This document shows, one piece after another, positions 1 through 8,237 of a stretch of DNA of 64,000 nucleotides. Position 1 is the first letter of the stretch. The number at the start of each line of letters is the position of its first letter. The stretch spans positions 3,348,001-3,412,000 of the forward strand of contig NZ_CP028083.1 of NCBI RefSeq assembly GCF_005491425.1, given 5' to 3'. The translations under genes and the position numbers were made by a program. Under the pieces are notes generated by a model. The model made no database searches, was not told where the DNA came from, and worked only from the letters and a program-made list of their open reading frames with translations. This DNA is from Lysinibacillus sp. SGAir0095 (GTDB lineage Bacteria > Bacillota > Bacilli > Bacillales_A > Planococcaceae).

Positions 1-1
1 A

Positions 2-541
2 AAGCATTTACTTACTGCGTATATAAAAGATCCTGCAAACGGTAACAAGCCGGTAATTGATTATATGCAACCGATTATTCGAATTTTTGAAACGGTTCCG
101 ATTAGTGATTTATTACTGAAAATACAAAGTGAACGAATTCATATGGCTATCCTAATGGACGAATATGGTGGAACTTCAGGTTTAGTCACAATTGAAGACA
201 TTATCGAAGAAATCGTCGGTGATATTCAAGATGAATTTGACGATGACGAAATACCAGAAGTACAAGAAATTAGTGATAATCACTACATTATAGATGCTAA
301 ATTGTTAGTTGACGAAGTAAATAATATGTTGGGGATTACGATCGATGATGAAGATGTAGATACGATTGGCGGTTGGTTCTTAACTCAACGATTCGATGCC
401 GTTGAAGGCGATAGCTTCGAATATGAAGGTTACGAATTCAAAATTAAAGAATCTGACGGCCACCATATCCTTTACATTGAAGTAACAAAATTACCTGAAC
501 CAGAAGAGTCTGATGATGATTTAAAAGAATCAGAAGAATAA
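2..541 (+). CDS. CNNM/CorC-family (hemolysin family) membrane protein, C-terminal part
   Basis: The gene begins upstream of the window; the open frame runs from base 2 to the stop at 539-541. What is visible is the cytoplasmic half: the end of a CBS-pair domain with the family hallmark DEYGGTSGLVTIEDIIEEIVG, then a CorC/HlyC domain ending in a very acidic tail (PEPEESDDDLKESEE). In the family, the missing N-terminal DUF21 membrane domain moves cations such as Mg2+, and the CBS/CorC part is regulatory. Two hairpins follow the stop. The substrate cannot be told from this fragment. Confidence 0.85.
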   Translation, partial: KHLLTAYIKDPANGNKPVIDYMQPIIRIFETVPISDLLLKIQSERIHMAILMDEYGGTSGLVTIEDIIEEIVGDIQDEFDDDEIPEVQEISDNHYIIDAKLLVDEVNNMLGITIDDEDVDTIGGWFLTQRFDAVEGDSFEYEGYEFKIKESDGHHILYIEVTKLPEPEESDDDLKESEE

Positions 542-561
542 TTCTAACAGCAGCAATGAAG

Positions 562-600
562 TATGTCTCAAAAGTTTAATCAGTCAACTTTTGGGACATA
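562..600 (+). terminator. Hairpin behind the CorC-family gene (weak terminator)
   Basis: A 15-bp stem with one G:U pair (arms 562-576 and 586-600) is followed by ACTTTT. It lies 20 bases after the stop codon. The T tract is poor, and a stronger terminator lies 56 bases further on. Confidence 0.5.
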
Positions 601-655
601 ACTTTTCATGAAAACAAAAAACTGATTTTTGTACTACCTAAAATTTAGGCTGCAA

Positions 656-696
656 AAAACAGAGCCGTCTCATTCCAGAAGAGACGGCTCTGTTTT
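656..696 (+). terminator. Strong rho-independent terminator
   Basis: A perfect 16-bp inverted repeat (656-671 and 681-696) has a 9-base loop, with A-rich upstream and T-rich downstream ends inside the stem. It ends transcription from the CorC-family gene and lies just ahead of the CDF transporter, so in-frame starts of that transporter upstream of this hairpin are unlikely. Confidence 0.85.
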
Positions 697-730
697 GTCA
701 TGTTCTAAAGTTTTGCCAGGAGGAAACATT

Positions 731-1630
731 GTGGAGCTATATACAAATTTACGAGCCGGGGAAAAAGGTGCTTGGCTTTCAATAGGCACTTACTTAATCC
801 TTAGTTCGATTAAACTAACAATTGGATATGTTGGAGAATCAGAGGCGTTAAAAGCGGATGGATTAAATAATACAACAGATATTATTGCTTCCATTGCTGT
901 CTTAATCGGTTTGCGAATATCTCAGAGACCACCTGATTCCAATCACGCTTACGGACATCTGCGTGCGGAAACAATTGCTTCACTCATTGCATCTTTTATC
1001 ATGATGATGGTAGGCTTACAGGTCCTCTTAAGTTCGGTAATGAATTTATGGAACCCTGTTCGAGAAACGCCTTCTTCCTTAACTGCGTATGTAGCGATAG
1101 GGAGTGCAGCTGTTATGTATGGTGTATATCGGTACAATTTAGCTCTTTCAAAAAAAATCAATAGTTCTGCCGTAAAAGCTGCTGCATACGATAACCGTTC
1201 TGATGCACTTGTCAGTATTGGTACGGCCATCGGGATATTTGGGGCGATTATTGGCTTCCCTATTATCGATACACTCACAGCTTTAGTTGTTGCCATCATT
1301 ATCATAAAAACGGCAATCGAAATCTTCTGGGACTCGGTTCAAACATTAACAGACAGCTTTGATATTGAAGAAGCCGAAACACTATCTGTCCTTATACACA
1401 ATGTTTCTGGCGTGATTGATTTAGTCGACTTTAAAGGTAGATCCCATGGAAATGTGAGTTTTATAGATGTTACAGTAACAGTGAATCCCCATTTAGATGT
1501 CCGCCAAAGTCATCAAATCACTGAGAAAATCGAATCAACGGTTAAAAAATTTAATCCATTCTGTATGGTGCTTGTCCATATAGAACCGCATGAGCTTACA
1601 ATAGCGACTGATGAGGATTATCATTTTTAG
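731..1630 (+). CDS. Cation diffusion facilitator family transporter
   Basis: A 299-residue CDF (ZT_dimer-type) exporter of divalent metal ions at the cytoplasmic membrane. I chose the GTG at 731 because AGGAGG at 718-723 sits 7 bases before it; the longer frame from 629 would run through the terminator at 656-696. About six hydrophobic segments are followed by a cytoplasmic C-terminal domain. The metal-site motifs are DGLNNTTD in the second and DNRSD in the fifth membrane segment. These Asn/Asp-rich sites lack the His typical of zinc CDFs and fit the manganese-exporting branch, but that assignment is an inference. It stands alone between terminators. Confidence 0.88.
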   Translation: MELYTNLRAGEKGAWLSIGTYLILSSIKLTIGYVGESEALKADGLNNTTDIIASIAVLIGLRISQRPPDSNHAYGHLRAETIASLIASFIMMMVGLQVLLSSVMNLWNPVRETPSSLTAYVAIGSAAVMYGVYRYNLALSKKINSSAVKAAAYDNRSDALVSIGTAIGIFGAIIGFPIIDTLTALVVAIIIIKTAIEIFWDSVQTLTDSFDIEEAETLSVLIHNVSGVIDLVDFKGRSHGNVSFIDVTVTVNPHLDVRQSHQITEKIESTVKKFNPFCMVLVHIEPHELTIATDEDYHF

Positions 1631-1651
1631 GTTTTGAAGGTAATGATAGCG

Positions 1652-1676
1652 CGCAGCCTTACATTTGTAGGCTGCG
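1652..1676 (+). terminator. Short hairpin after the CDF transporter
   Basis: Arms CGCAGCCT (1652-1659) and AGGCTGCG (1669-1676) lie 22 bases past the stop. No clean T run follows, so it is a weak terminator at best. The rest of 1677-1850 shows no gene I would support. Confidence 0.4.
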
Positions 1677-1850
1677 GTTACTTATACTACTATTTAATTT
1701 TTCTACTTTTAGTTTGGCGAGAGGATTTTTTTAATCTCGCCACTTTTGCTGAAAATCCCGACACTTTCATCAATAATCCCGACACATCAAAATTTCAACT
1801 ACAGCTTCAACTATTATCTATACATTTAACTCAATAACTTTCCAAAACAA

Positions 1851-1891
1851 ACAAAAAAAAGCTCAATCTCCTCTGTTCAAAGACCAAGCTT
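1851..1891 (-). terminator. Terminator of the two-component operon
   Basis: Read on the minus strand, an 11-bp stem with several G:U pairs (arms 1881-1891 and 1859-1869) runs into a T-rich tract at 1851-1858. It lies just downstream of the response-regulator stop. Confidence 0.65.
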
Positions 1892-1917
1892 TTGATAAAT
1901 AATTTAATGACAACACA

Positions 1918-2568
1918 TTATGGCGTTTCGCTTCCTTCAGTTAGTCCATGTTTTACTGCGTAAAGGGCAGCTTGCGTTCGATCTTGAACATCGAGCTTTG
2001 AGAATATATTTGAAATATGAGTCTTTACTGTTTTCTCAGTAACAAATAAGGACGAGGCAATTTCCCGGTTGCTTTTCCCTTTTGTTAATTCGGCTAATAC
2101 ATCTCTTTCCCTTGGAGTTAAAGCGTTTTTCACATGAGGAAGGTTTTCTTCTTCCCGAAGTGTCTCTTCTAATTGAATTGTTGCAACCGGGTGTATGATA
2201 TTTTCGCCACGAATAATTTCGCGAATGGAGTTCACCAATTCGTCCGGTTCAATATCCTTTAATTGATACCCTGCAGCACCTGCTTCGATGGCAGGTAAAA
2301 CATGATCTTTATCTGAAAAGCTTGTTAACATTAAGATATGAACGTCCGGCCATTTATCTTTTATCTTTTTCGTTGCTTGAATGCCGTCCATTTCAGGCAT
2401 GACAAGATCCATTAATACAATATCGGGTTGTAGAGATTCAACAAGCTCAACAGCCTCTATTCCATTTTTTGCTTCCCCAATTACTTCGATATCCTTTTGT
2501 GTTTTTAGAAAAAATAGTAAACCACGTCGTACAACATGATGGTCATCTGCTATTAAAACTCGAATCAT
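1918..2568 (-). CDS. NarL/FixJ-type response regulator (YhcZ-like)
   Basis: A 216-residue DNA-binding response regulator. The receiver domain (about residues 1-120) has the acidic pocket ADDHH, the phospho-acceptor Asp54 in VLMDLVMPEMDG, and a Lys in LKDIE. A LuxR-type helix-turn-helix (about 148-210) carries LTPRERDVLAELTKGKSNREIA. It starts 11 bases after the stop of the sensor kinase upstream of it on the same strand, so the two form an operon. The pair matches B. subtilis YhcY/YhcZ in size and architecture; the stimulus is unknown. Confidence 0.9.
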   Translation of the reverse strand: MIRVLIADDHHVVRRGLLFFLKTQKDIEVIGEAKNGIEAVELVESLQPDIVLMDLVMPEMDGIQATKKIKDKWPDVHILMLTSFSDKDHVLPAIEAGAAGYQLKDIEPDELVNSIREIIRGENIIHPVATIQLEETLREEENLPHVKNALTPRERDVLAELTKGKSNREIASSLFVTEKTVKTHISNIFSKLDVQDRTQAALYAVKHGLTEGSETP

Positions 2569-2579
2569 GTGATCCCCCC

Positions 2580-3695
2580 CTAATATGGTAAACGGATTAA
2601 TAATTCCGTTCCCTTTCCAATTTGGCTAACCCAATCTGCAGACCCTCCAAGTGCAATAGTACGGTCCTGAATGGATTGTAAGCCGATAGAAGGAAGTCTT
2701 TTCTCCTGATCAATGACAAACCCTCTTCCTTCATCCTTAATGACAAGCAATATATCTGTTGGCGTTACAGTTAAATAGATAATCGCCTCTTGTACTCCAG
2801 CATGTTTGCGTATATTGTTCAAGGCTTCCTGCGTAATACGAAATAGCGTTTCTTCTACCCTTGATGGAAACTGAATAACTCCTGAGACATTGACCGTTAA
2901 ATTAATGTTTAACATTTCTGAATAGGCTTTAATTGCCTCGAGTAATCCACTTTCCAAACCTTTTGGGCGTAATTGCCAAATTAGTGCCCTCATTTCAGTT
3001 AAGGCTGATTTTGTTAGCTGCTGGATCTCTTTGAATGTTTCCTTGATTTCTGCAGTTTCACTCATTTCAATTCCAGCTCGAGCTGTTAGTGTTACGGAAA
3101 ATAACAATTGGTTTACGGAATCATGTAAATCTCGTGCCAATCGATTTCTTTCCTGCACCAAGGCAATTTCTTGCTCTTGCTTTGTTAAATTAATGCGTTT
3201 AATAGCTGAACCCATTTGAAAAGCTACAGATTCTAGTAATTCTAATTCTTCTTCCGTAAATTTTGCTGTTTTAGGAGAAGCAACATTTAAAATTCCAAAC
3301 CGTTCGTCTCCCGATTGCAATGGTACTGTCGCATGGTGCGTAATATCCGCATTATCTCCTGTATTCGATTCAATCGCTGCTTCAATTCTTTGGCATTCTA
3401 TAATATTGGAGGCTTTTTTTAACTCATTTTTTCGATATCTAGATACACACCAACAGCCACCCTTTTGCAAATGATGGCAGTTATTATACTCGAGTGCCTC
3501 CGGTAAATTTTCTTGAGCAATCAACTCGGTTTTCCCTTTTTCATTGATAAAGAAAATCCATCCGGTTTCAAAATTTGTCCCGTTTAAAAATTTACTTAAA
3601 GCACCTTTTAACATCGGGATTAAATCTGTTTCTTCATTTAATAGCTCTGCAATTTCTTTTAGGATTGTTATATTCGAATGATCATTGACTGACAA
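2580..3695 (-). CDS. GAF-domain sensor histidine kinase, HisKA_3 type (YhcY-like)
   Basis: A 371-residue kinase without membrane segments. Residues about 20-165 form a GAF domain with a Cys/His-rich stretch (CHHLQKGGCWCVSRY at 73-87). The dimerisation/phosphotransfer helix holds ERNRLARDLHD with the phosphorylated His191, and the ATP-binding domain lies at about 265-371 (EALNNIRKHAG, DEGRGF, GLQSIQDR). It is the first gene of the operon with the adjacent response regulator. The cysteine cluster could make the GAF domain redox- or metal-responsive, but that is inference. Confidence 0.9.
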   Translation of the reverse strand: MSVNDHSNITILKEIAELLNEETDLIPMLKGALSKFLNGTNFETGWIFFINEKGKTELIAQENLPEALEYNNCHHLQKGGCWCVSRYRKNELKKASNIIECQRIEAAIESNTGDNADITHHATVPLQSGDERFGILNVASPKTAKFTEEELELLESVAFQMGSAIKRINLTKQEQEIALVQERNRLARDLHDSVNQLLFSVTLTARAGIEMSETAEIKETFKEIQQLTKSALTEMRALIWQLRPKGLESGLLEAIKAYSEMLNINLTVNVSGVIQFPSRVEETLFRITQEALNNIRKHAGVQEAIIYLTVTPTDILLVIKDEGRGFVIDQEKRLPSIGLQSIQDRTIALGGSADWVSQIGKGTELLIRLPY

Positions 3696-3880
3696 GCTTT
3701 GAACACCTCACACTATACACTTTCAGCAAGAGTAACTTTTATTTTCGAACAAGCTATCCTCACTTTTTTATTTACTAATCATATCATTAGACTGTACCCC
3801 ATCGCATTTGTATGGTTCTCATACTTTTGGATGAAATTTTTTCTTGAATTGAGATAAAAGTTTATGGAATACCACTAATA

Positions 3881-3908
3881 TTGTGTGACTTTAAGTGTAT
3901 AATATAAT
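3881..3908 (+). promoter_or_regulatory. Candidate sigma-A promoter of the GntR gene
   Basis: A -35-like TTGTGT (3881-3886) and a -10 TATAAT (3903-3908) are 16 bp apart and lie 29 bases ahead of the start codon. The -35 matches only partly. Confidence 0.4.
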
Positions 3909-3937
3909 CGTATTACGTTTTACTAGGGGGAGTAAGA

Positions 3938-4564
3938 ATGCAAGTTGTAAATCCAAATAACTCTAATGCTTATCGATTAGCCTATGAATCAATACGAAAT
4001 ATGATTATAAGTGGTGAGTTAAATGGTGGTATTAAGCTTGTCGAGGAACGATTAGCTGAAAAAATCGGGGTAAGTCGAACGCCCGTAAGAGAAGCCATTC
4101 GCCATCTTGAACAAGAAGGTTTAATCAAAAACAAACGAGTTTACAAACCCACAAAGGAAGACTTACTCTACTCATCGGAGTTAATCACGTTAATTGAAAG
4201 CTATGCTGCCAAAAAAGCAGCTGAAAACATGACAAAGGAAAAATTAAGCCAATTAAAGCAGGCGTTGAAAGAATCAAAAAAAGGTACATTCGATGAAATT
4301 GTAAGCGTAAACATGAAATTTCACGAGCTGATTATTGCAGAGTGCAATAACCCTGTGATGATCGAGGAAATACAAAAAGTGAATACGGTTTATAATTTAT
4401 ATCGCCGGCTGCTTATAAAAAATAAACGACCTTTATTATACGAAGAGCATCAGGAAATATACGAGGCAATCGCATCAAAGAACGGTGATTTAGCTTCCGA
4501 ATTAATGCGCAAACATCTAAAATTAGACTTAAAATACATGCTTCGATACTCAAATATTTTCTAG
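3938..4564 (+). CDS. GntR-family (FadR/FCD-type) transcriptional regulator
   Basis: A 208-residue repressor-type protein. The N-terminal winged helix (about 8-75) contains LVEERLAEKIGVSRTPVREA, the classic GntR recognition segment. An all-helical FCD effector-binding domain (about 80-200) follows, with conserved metal/ligand-type positions such as FHELI and the histidines near HQEIYEAI. ATG 3938 is preceded by GGGGGAG. It is monocistronic and next to no obvious metabolic operon, so its ligand (usually a carboxylic acid in this family) cannot be named. Confidence 0.9.
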   Translation: MQVVNPNNSNAYRLAYESIRNMIISGELNGGIKLVEERLAEKIGVSRTPVREAIRHLEQEGLIKNKRVYKPTKEDLLYSSELITLIESYAAKKAAENMTKEKLSQLKQALKESKKGTFDEIVSVNMKFHELIIAECNNPVMIEEIQKVNTVYNLYRRLLIKNKRPLLYEEHQEIYEAIASKNGDLASELMRKHLKLDLKYMLRYSNIF

Positions 4565-4639
4565 TAACTTTCTTTTAGTTTAATGATTCATATAATCGTC
4601 AAAAACACTCTTATTTTAATTATTTCTAATTCAAAATAA

Positions 4640-4668
4640 TTTACTTCTATTTAGCAACAAATTATAAT
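4640..4668 (+). promoter_or_regulatory. Sigma-A-type promoter for the first disulfide-formation operon
   Basis: TTTACT (4640-4645), a 17-bp spacer and a consensus TATAAT (4663-4668) lie 37 bases ahead of the bdbC-like start; AGGAG at 4694-4698 is the ribosome binding site. Confidence 0.5.
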
Positions 4669-4705
4669 CAAGCTACAATAGAAAATGATTACTAGGAGAT
4701 GCTAA

Positions 4706-5134
4706 ATGAATAAAAAACTAGAGAATAGTTTGCTCTCTATATGGCTTGTGTCATTATTAGCAACACTTGGTTCCCTCTATTTTTCCGAAATACGCAGCTA
4801 CGAACCTTGCGAGTTATGCTGGTATCAACGAATACTTATGTACCCGATACTATTAATGACAACGATAGCTTACATACAAAAAAATGCTCGAATTGCCGTA
4901 ACAACGGCAGTGTTTTCATGTATAGGTGGTATCATCTCTCTTTATCATTATGGTATTCAAAAGCTGGACTTCTTAGCTGATTCTGCGCCTGCATGTGGAC
5001 GAGTTCCATGTACTGGACAATATATTAATATGTTAGGCTTTATTACCATACCATTTCTAGCTGGTGTTGCGTTTATATTAATCGCTATTACTAGTTTCTA
5101 CATGATAAAAGTACTGAAGGGAGAAAAACAATGA
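4706..5134 (+). CDS. bdbC: Disulfide bond formation protein BdbC/DsbB (first copy)
   Basis: A 142-residue quinone-linked thiol oxidoreductase of the membrane. There are four hydrophobic segments; the first external loop carries CELC (Cys35 and Cys38) followed by WYQR, and the second carries Cys97 and Cys102 (CGRVPC then TGQY). These are the two redox pairs of DsbB/BdbC. It would reoxidise a partner thiol oxidase and pass electrons to menaquinone. Its stop overlaps the start of the thioredoxin-like gene by 4 bases (ATGA), so the two are translationally coupled. A second paralogue lies at 7151-7555 on the other strand. Confidence 0.92.
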   Translation: MNKKLENSLLSIWLVSLLATLGSLYFSEIRSYEPCELCWYQRILMYPILLMTTIAYIQKNARIAVTTAVFSCIGGIISLYHYGIQKLDFLADSAPACGRVPCTGQYINMLGFITIPFLAGVAFILIAITSFYMIKVLKGEKQ

Positions 5135-5604
5135 AAAAATTAGGAATTCTCGGTGCAATTGTCGTTGTACTTTTTGCAGCCATTATTATACTTACAAACT
5201 TAGCAAATGAAGATAAATTAAAAGACAACCCTTATGATACTGATAATTTAAATCAAGCAACAATTGATCTACTAGATAATGAAAATTATCAAAATATCAT
5301 CCTACCTGAAGCTCTAAAAGAAAAAATTGACTCTGGGGAACCTGTAGTTGCTTATATGTTCAGTCCAACATGTGTACACTGTCAAGCTATGACACCAGCG
5401 CTGATGCCAATCGCAGAGGAAGTAGATGTTCAAGTCGACCAATATAACCTTTTAGAATATGAAAAAGGTTGGGATGATTATACCATTGAAGCAACGCCAA
5501 CTTTAATCTATTTTAAAGATGGGAAAGAAGTAAACCGTATTGTCGGAGATTACTCTAAAGATACAGAAGTGATTTATGATTTCTTAGAGCAGGCTAAATC
5601 GTAA
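5131..5604 (+). CDS. Membrane-anchored thioredoxin-family protein, partner of the first BdbC
   Basis: A 157-residue protein with an N-terminal membrane anchor (residues about 3-24) and an extracytoplasmic thioredoxin fold (about 60-155). The active site is CVHC (Cys81, Cys84) in FSPTCVHCQAM, and EATPTLIYF supplies the cis-Pro loop. The small plain thioredoxin fold lacks the helical insertion of DsbA/BdbD. Coupling to bdbC makes it that enzyme's likely electron donor, but whether it oxidises, reduces or isomerises substrates cannot be read from sequence. Confidence 0.88.
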   Translation: MKKLGILGAIVVVLFAAIIILTNLANEDKLKDNPYDTDNLNQATIDLLDNENYQNIILPEALKEKIDSGEPVVAYMFSPTCVHCQAMTPALMPIAEEVDVQVDQYNLLEYEKGWDDYTIEATPTLIYFKDGKEVNRIVGDYSKDTEVIYDFLEQAKS

Positions 5605-5632
5605 TGTCGGCAAAAATTATATTAAGTTGATG

Positions 5633-5672
5633 AATAATCGTGTTCATTTTTGGACACGATTATTCTTATTTT
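5633..5672 (+). terminator. Terminator of the bdbC/thioredoxin operon
   Basis: A perfect 11-bp stem (AATAATCGTGT at 5633-5643, its complement at 5654-5664) is followed by CTTATTTT. It lies 28 bases past the stop. Confidence 0.8.
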
Positions 5673-5683
5673 GGAGGTAGAAT

Positions 5684-6520
5684 ATGTTCCCATATGAAAT
5701 TATTCAAGAAGGATTAACAGTAGAAGAATTATTGCGTGAAAAATGGCGCCTTGGTAAAAAAATTGTACACGAATTACGTATGGCAAAAGCAGTGACTTTA
5801 TCAGATGGAACTCCTGTATTGTGGAAGGACCCTCTAAAAAAGGGGACGATTCTGCATTTTGAATTCGAAGCACCTGCTTCGAATTACAAGCCAACTGCAA
5901 AATGTGAGTTGTCGATTCGATACGAGGATGAGCATTGTCTTATTGTTTCAAAACCAAAAGGGATGGCCACCCATCCAAATGACGAACAGGATATCAACAC
6001 TTGTTTGAATCATGTGATGGCTCATATTAAAGAAAACGGTGGCCACTATGCTGAGCATGTTCATCGTCTTGACCTTGGGACAAAAGGGTTATTATTAGTA
6101 GCCAAACACCCGATTGCAAAATCAATATTTGACCGCATGATTGAGGAAAAATCCATTATCCGAACTTATGAAGCAGAAGTTCAAGGAAACATTCGCCAAG
6201 AAAATGGAACGATTAATGCTTCTATTGGAAAAGATCGCCACCATGCAACTCGTCGTGTGGTTTCATCATCCGGTCAACATGCGATCACTCATTTTGAAGT
6301 TGTAAAACGTTTTAAAGGTACATGTCTGGTCCATCTAGTTCTTGAAACTGGACGTACACATCAGATACGAGTTCACATGGCCCACATAGGTCACCCAATT
6401 GTTGGAGACACAATGTATAACGCGCGTCAAACCGCTTCTGGGGACTACGAATTACATGCGATTCAATTAGAATTTGAGCACCCTTTTTTAAATAAACAAG
6501 TCGTTGTAGCTGATAAATAA
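5684..6520 (+). CDS. RluA-family RNA pseudouridine synthase
   Basis: A 278-residue enzyme that isomerises uridine in rRNA or tRNA. The catalytic motif HRLDLGTKGLLLVAK (Asp130) is intact, as are the later family motifs TYEAEVQG and GRTHQIRVHMAHIGHPIVGD. The N-terminal 70 residues form a short leader like that of B. subtilis YhcT rather than a full S4 domain. Start ATG 5684 follows GGAGGTAGAAT. It lies between the two disulfide-bond gene sets with no evident functional link. The target uridine cannot be assigned. Confidence 0.9.
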   Translation: MFPYEIIQEGLTVEELLREKWRLGKKIVHELRMAKAVTLSDGTPVLWKDPLKKGTILHFEFEAPASNYKPTAKCELSIRYEDEHCLIVSKPKGMATHPNDEQDINTCLNHVMAHIKENGGHYAEHVHRLDLGTKGLLLVAKHPIAKSIFDRMIEEKSIIRTYEAEVQGNIRQENGTINASIGKDRHHATRRVVSSSGQHAITHFEVVKRFKGTCLVHLVLETGRTHQIRVHMAHIGHPIVGDTMYNARQTASGDYELHAIQLEFEHPFLNKQVVVADK

Positions 6521-6525
6521 TGTAA

Positions 6526-6566
6526 AAAAAGAGTTCCTTGTTCTTTGTAGACAAGGGACTCTTTTA
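6526..6566. terminator. Bidirectional terminator between the pseudouridine synthase and resA genes
   Basis: Arms 6527-6541 and 6551-6565 pair over 15 bp with one G:U pair, with A-rich and T-rich ends. Two convergent genes end on either side. Confidence 0.85.
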
Positions 6567-6572
6567 TATTCT

Positions 6573-7121
6573 TTATATTTCTTCTGGTTTTATAAGTTCC
6601 ATATATTGTTTGACCATCGTTTCGTTCATTTCTCCTGTTATGATTTTTACAATCTCTCCATTTGGATTAATCAAGAAAGTCGTAGGCAATGGATTGATAT
6701 TATATGCGGTCATCACGCTTTTTTCTTTATCGATTACAACAGGGAAAGTTAGCCCTTTACTCTCGATATAATTGCGAACTGCAAAATCCGATTCCGCAAT
6801 ATTTACCGCTAAGACTTGTACACCCTGCTTTTGATATTCGTGATATTGCCGATCAATGATAGGGAATTCTTTTTTACATGGTTCACACCATGTTCCCCAG
6901 AAATTTAAGAAGAGCCCTTGTCCTTCATACTCGGATAATCGATGTTTTTCCCCATTTAAGTCAGTTAACTCAAAATCTGGAGCTTCATCTCCTACTTGTA
7001 ACACCTGTACTTTTTCTTTCGTTAAGCTAGTGTATACGGTAAAAACAATTGCAGCAAACAACACGAATAATATTGAGAATCTGACAATAGACCTTTTTTT
7101 CTTTTTATCGTTCATACTCAC
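6573..7121 (-). CDS. resA: ResA-type thiol-disulfide oxidoreductase
   Basis: A 182-residue membrane-anchored thioredoxin-like protein (anchor about residues 10-32). The AhpC/TSA-type fold carries the ResA motif WGTWCEPCKKEFP with Cys79-Glu-Pro-Cys82 and the cis-Pro region PLPTTFLI. In Bacillus, ResA reduces apocytochrome c haem-binding cysteines outside the membrane. Here it is the last gene of a minus-strand run bdbD-bdbC-resA, which argues for a broader extracytoplasmic redox role; no cytochrome maturation genes are nearby. A different reductase of the same family is possible. Confidence 0.88.
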   Translation of the reverse strand: MSMNDKKKKRSIVRFSILFVLFAAIVFTVYTSLTKEKVQVLQVGDEAPDFELTDLNGEKHRLSEYEGQGLFLNFWGTWCEPCKKEFPIIDRQYHEYQKQGVQVLAVNIAESDFAVRNYIESKGLTFPVVIDKEKSVMTAYNINPLPTTFLINPNGEIVKIITGEMNETMVKQYMELIKPEEI

Positions 7122-7150
7122 AATCCTTTCTAACTCCTATCAAACAGGAG

Positions 7151-7555
7151 CTATTTACGTTTCCATAAAACAATCATTGAGACTGTTATGATGACAAATG
7201 CTATAAGTGATAAGAATGGTATCGTTACAAAACCAAACCAATTAATGTATTGACCAGAGCAAGGGACACCACTTGTACATGCGCTAAACTCACTCATTGA
7301 AGGGATTTTTTGTACAGCATAATGATAGCTGGACATAATGATTCCAATCACTGAAATTGGCAATACATATCTATATATCCCTTTATCATTTCGATAGAAT
7401 GCTATTCCCAGCAAAATAACCAGTGGGTACATTAAAATTCGCTGATACCAGCAAAGTGTACAAGGAATAAACTTCATTTGTTCACTGAAAAATAAGCTGC
7501 CACTCATAGCAATAATAGATGTAATCCATGCAAGCATTAATGGTTTATTGATCAT
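7151..7555 (-). CDS. bdbC: Disulfide bond formation protein BdbC (second copy)
   Basis: A 134-residue membrane protein with four hydrophobic segments and both redox pairs: CTLC (Cys32, Cys35) before WYQR, and Cys93/Cys99 ahead of SGQYINWFGF. Its start lies inside the last codons of bdbD (11-base overlap), the usual bdbD-bdbC coupling. It resembles the first copy throughout, including the HYAVQK and GFVTIPFL segments, so the two arose by duplication or by separate acquisition of one family. Confidence 0.93.
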   Translation of the reverse strand: MINKPLMLAWITSIIAMSGSLFFSEQMKFIPCTLCWYQRILMYPLVILLGIAFYRNDKGIYRYVLPISVIGIIMSSYHYAVQKIPSMSEFSACTSGVPCSGQYINWFGFVTIPFLSLIAFVIITVSMIVLWKRK

Positions 7556-8186
7556 TTGAGGCTTCCTCTACCATTTCTGCAAAATCATCTGTTGTCATTC
7601 CCTCAAATTTCTTCCCGCCAATAAATATTGTAGGGGTTGAATTGACACCTAGATTATTAGCCATTTCCATATCTTTATCCAGAGAAGCATCACCCTGGTT
7701 GTCACTAAATGCCTGAACAACTTGTTCAACCTCTTCTTCACTTGCTACTTTTGATAAGACTGCTTTTAAAAAGGTTTCATCCATAAAATTTTCTTTTCCA
7801 TCCGCAGTTGTTTGGTTGGCAAACAACAAGTCATGGAACTCCCAGAATACTTCGTTACCAAGCTCTTGATATACTGTTTCTGCAAAGAGAGCTGCTGTTG
7901 TAGAGTCCACAGCTATAAAAGAATAGTTCATAAAATAAAACTTTGCCTTGCCAGTATCGATAAATTCCTCTTTAATATAAGGCACCATTGAACTATTAAA
8001 TTCACCACAATGAGGACATTTATAGTCTCCAAATTCAATGATTTCAACAGGGGCATTTTCATCTCCCATAAACGGTTGATTTTCATAATCAATTTCCGCT
8101 GTTTCTTGACTAACATCTGTTAATAAAATAATCCCTATAATACATACAGCTATTATTCCAACAATCCAAAATATTTTCTTTGACAT
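7545..8186 (-). CDS. bdbD: Thiol oxidase BdbD (DsbA family)
   Basis: A 213-residue extracytoplasmic thiol oxidase. A membrane anchor (about 4-23) precedes a DsbA-type domain with the active site CPHC (Cys57, Cys60) in EFGDYKCPHCGEF, an inserted helical region (about 110-170) and the cis-Pro loop NSTPTIFIGG. It introduces disulfides into exported proteins and is reoxidised by the coupled BdbC. A perfect palindrome at 8206-8220 lies 19 bases upstream of the start, so the gene probably has its own regulated promoter within the BlaI/M56 cluster. Confidence 0.92.
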   Translation of the reverse strand: MSKKIFWIVGIIAVCIIGIILLTDVSQETAEIDYENQPFMGDENAPVEIIEFGDYKCPHCGEFNSSMVPYIKEEFIDTGKAKFYFMNYSFIAVDSTTAALFAETVYQELGNEVFWEFHDLLFANQTTADGKENFMDETFLKAVLSKVASEEEVEQVVQAFSDNQGDASLDKDMEMANNLGVNSTPTIFIGGKKFEGMTTDDFAEMVEEASNDQ

Positions 8187-8205
8187 AATAAACTCTCCTT
8201 TTAAA

Positions 8206-8220
8206 ACTACATTATGTAGT
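8206..8220. promoter_or_regulatory. Perfect palindrome upstream of bdbD, candidate BlaI-type operator
   Basis: The sequence ACTACATTATGTAGT is a perfect 7+1+7 palindrome. It contains the TACA...TGTA half-sites known for BlaI/MecI/CopY operators, although the central spacing is 3 bases rather than the common 2. It sits between the M56 gene and bdbD, where a bdbD promoter should be. A BlaI-family repressor is encoded about 0.9 kb upstream. Confidence 0.6.
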
Positions 8221-8237
8221 GTAACTGGTTAAAAAAT

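Noticed and set aside
629-730. N-terminal extension of the CDF transporter from 629
   Set aside because: It would be translated through a perfect terminator hairpin (656-696); the GTG at 731 with AGGAGG is the better start.
1634-1837. 67-residue frame after the CDF transporter
   Set aside because: Starts 3 bases after the transporter stop without a ribosome binding site and runs through the terminator hairpin; no protein-like pattern.
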